A stretch of 15,063 nt of DNA from Paludibacter sp. GTDB taxonomy: Bacteria; Bacteroidota; Bacteroidia; Bacteroidales; Paludibacteraceae. A program made the position numbers and the translations under genes. The stretch spans positions 1-15,063 of the forward strand of contig JANJXE010000079.1 in the NCBI GenBank assembly GCA_024709185.1, read 5' to 3'. Numbering within the stretch: position 1 is the stretch's first letter; the number at the start of each line of letters is the position of its first letter. A model generated the notes under the pieces. The model was not told the origin of the DNA. It did no database searches and saw only the letters and a list, made by a program, of their open reading frames with translations. This document shows positions 13,716 through 15,063 of this stretch, one piece after another.

Positions 13716-14954
13716 ATGAACGTAGAGTATTTTATTGCCCGGCGTATTCATTTTCGACACGATACGAAAAACGTGTCGCGCCCTGCGGTACGCATAGCAA
13801 TTATTGGCATTGCCATTGGTTTGGCGGTGATGTTGCTCACCGTGAGTATCGTTTTGGGCTTTAAGCAGGAAATCCGCAATAAAACCATTGGTTTCGGCGG
13901 GCATATCCAACTCAGCAATTTCGACACGAACAATTCCTACGAAATGCTGCCAATAACGCTGCGAGAAAGTTTAAAGGACAGTCTGGCAGCTATTCCCGGA
14001 GTGAAAAACCTTTCCGGATTTGCCACTAAACCCGGAATCATTAAAACTGACGAAGCGTTTCAGGGAATTGTATTAAAAGGGATAGGACCCGATTTTGACC
14101 GTGAGTTTTTCACGAATCATTTAACCGAAGGTGATTTTATAGAGCCGGGTGACTCATTGCGCAACGAAGTGATAATATCGCAGCACCTTGCACGACTTTT
14201 TAAACTTAAAACCGGCGATAGTTTTTTCACCTATTTTGTTCAGGATCAGATACGCGCCCGAAAATTTACCATCAAAGGAATTTATTCGACCAACTTTATT
14301 GAATACGATAAGCTGTTTATTATCACCGACATCCGGCATATCCGGCAACTAAACGGCTGGCAGGAAAATCAGGTTAGTGGCTACGAGCTCCGTATTGCTG
14401 ATTTTAAACAGTTGGACCAAATTGGTAATGATGTATATTCCCTGACAGTAACCAAAACCAGCGACGATGGAAAATCGTATTACACCCGTACGATACGCGA
14501 ACTCAATCCACAGATATTTGCATGGCTCGACCTGCTCGATATCAATGTATGGGTTATTTTAGCGCTGATGCTTGCGGTTGCTGGCTTTAACATGATTTCC
14601 GGACTGTTAATACTCATTTTAGAGCGAACATCCATGATAGGCATTCTGAAATCCGTTGGAGCAACCAACTGGTCGATACGCCGTATTTTCCTCTACCATT
14701 CGCTTTTTTTAATAGGAAAAGGGATGATGTGGGGAAATATTGCAGGATTGGCCATTATCACCCTCCAATATTTCACCGGCATCATCCCCCTGGATCCCGA
14801 AGCGTATTATGTGAGTACAGTTCCTGTACTTTTTCACTGGCCGTTGTTCATCATCTTAAATGTGGGGACATTGCTGATTTCCATTGCCATGATGATAGGA
14901 CCATCGTATCTCATCACCAAAATACTTCCGGCAAAAATTATCCGTTACGAATAA
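13716..14954 (+). CDS. LolC/LolE-type ABC transporter permease (FtsX family)
   Basis: This is an inner-membrane permease of 412 residues. In the Lol system such proteins, with ATPase LolD, extract lipoproteins from the inner membrane and pass them to a periplasmic carrier. The N-terminus EYFIARRIHF leads into TM1 (about 24-48). A periplasmic MacB/FtsX-type domain (about 50-270) follows, then three further membrane segments (about 276-303, 324-350, 371-398). The cytoplasmic loop ERTSMIGILKSVGATNWSIR (303-322) is the FtsX signature that contacts the ATPase. No LolD gene lies in the window, so it must be encoded elsewhere. It is the last rightward gene, and its stop abuts the stop of the leftward gene that follows. 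LolE is more likely than a MacB-like exporter on topology, but the exact substrate is inferred. Confidence 0.88.
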   Translation: MNVEYFIARRIHFRHDTKNVSRPAVRIAIIGIAIGLAVMLLTVSIVLGFKQEIRNKTIGFGGHIQLSNFDTNNSYEMLPITLRESLKDSLAAIPGVKNLSGFATKPGIIKTDEAFQGIVLKGIGPDFDREFFTNHLTEGDFIEPGDSLRNEVIISQHLARLFKLKTGDSFFTYFVQDQIRARKFTIKGIYSTNFIEYDKLFIITDIRHIRQLNGWQENQVSGYELRIADFKQLDQIGNDVYSLTVTKTSDDGKSYYTRTIRELNPQIFAWLDLLDINVWVILALMLAVAGFNMISGLLILILERTSMIGILKSVGATNWSIRRIFLYHSLFLIGKGMMWGNIAGLAIITLQYFTGIIPLDPEAYYVSTVPVLFHWPLFIILNVGTLLISIAMMIGPSYLITKILPAKIIRYE

Positions 14955-15063
14955 TCAGTGCTTTACGCTTTCGATAGCGTCGTGTTCGATATCTTTAAAA
15001 TACTTGTACGTGCTTAGTTTCAATTCATCGCAGGAAGCTTCGTCGCATACAATAATTGACTTC
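14955..15063 (-). CDS. Unidentified protein, 3' end only
   Basis: Reading leftward, one frame is open from the window edge to TGA at 14957-14955 and encodes KSIIVCDEASCDELKLSTYK then YFKDIEHDAIESVKH. The other two leftward frames are interrupted early. The composition (acidic, two cysteines in VCDEASC, no low complexity) looks like a real C-terminus. I do not recognise the family. The gene converges on the LolE-like gene with no bases between the two stop codons. Confidence 0.5.
   Translation of the reverse strand, partial: KSIIVCDEASCDELKLSTYKYFKDIEHDAIESVKH

Overview
The window looks like part of a Bacteroidota chromosome. Three things point there. Several start regions carry a TAnnTTTG -7 element, the sigma-A promoter motif typical of this phylum. 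A TonB-dependent receptor with an N-terminal carboxypeptidase-regulatory-like domain is present. So is a surface-type lipoprotein with a C-terminal FISUMP (Fibrobacter major paralogous) domain. There are no rRNA or tRNA genes, no CRISPR array and no intact insertion sequence.

The left part (1-4860) is ordinary housekeeping DNA. It holds the 5' end of a leftward NUDIX-family gene, an AT-rich intergenic region with a nested inverted repeat, and a rightward MurC/Mpl-like Mur ligase. A 28-bp tandem repeat follows. Then comes a leftward, tightly packed operon of rlmB (23S rRNA 2'-O-methyltransferase), uraA (NCS2 uracil permease) and an RluA-family pseudouridine synthase. The last two overlap by 4 bp.

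The middle part (about 4926-8920) is an AT-rich accessory island made largely of worn-down, phage-type genes. It contains an XRE-like HTH gene with no ATG and a proline in its HTH, a small companion gene, and two separate fragments of a dinD/BRO-type antirepressor gene. It also holds a tail-fibre-like C-terminal fragment with an in-frame stop, a leftward gene that has probably lost its 5' end, and a frameshifted ORF6N antirepressor fragment fused to the second dinD piece. The one clearly intact gene in the island encodes a 614-residue lipoprotein with four fibronectin-like repeats and a FISUMP domain.

The right part (8971-15063) returns to ordinary genes, all rightward: an EamA/DMT transporter, a TonB-dependent receptor, an AspC-like class I/II aminotransferase and a LolC/LolE-type permease. 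The 3' end of a leftward gene abuts the permease stop codon. I see no new defence or biosynthetic system. The most informative signal is the degraded antirepressor/tail-fibre island and its two parallel dinD relics.
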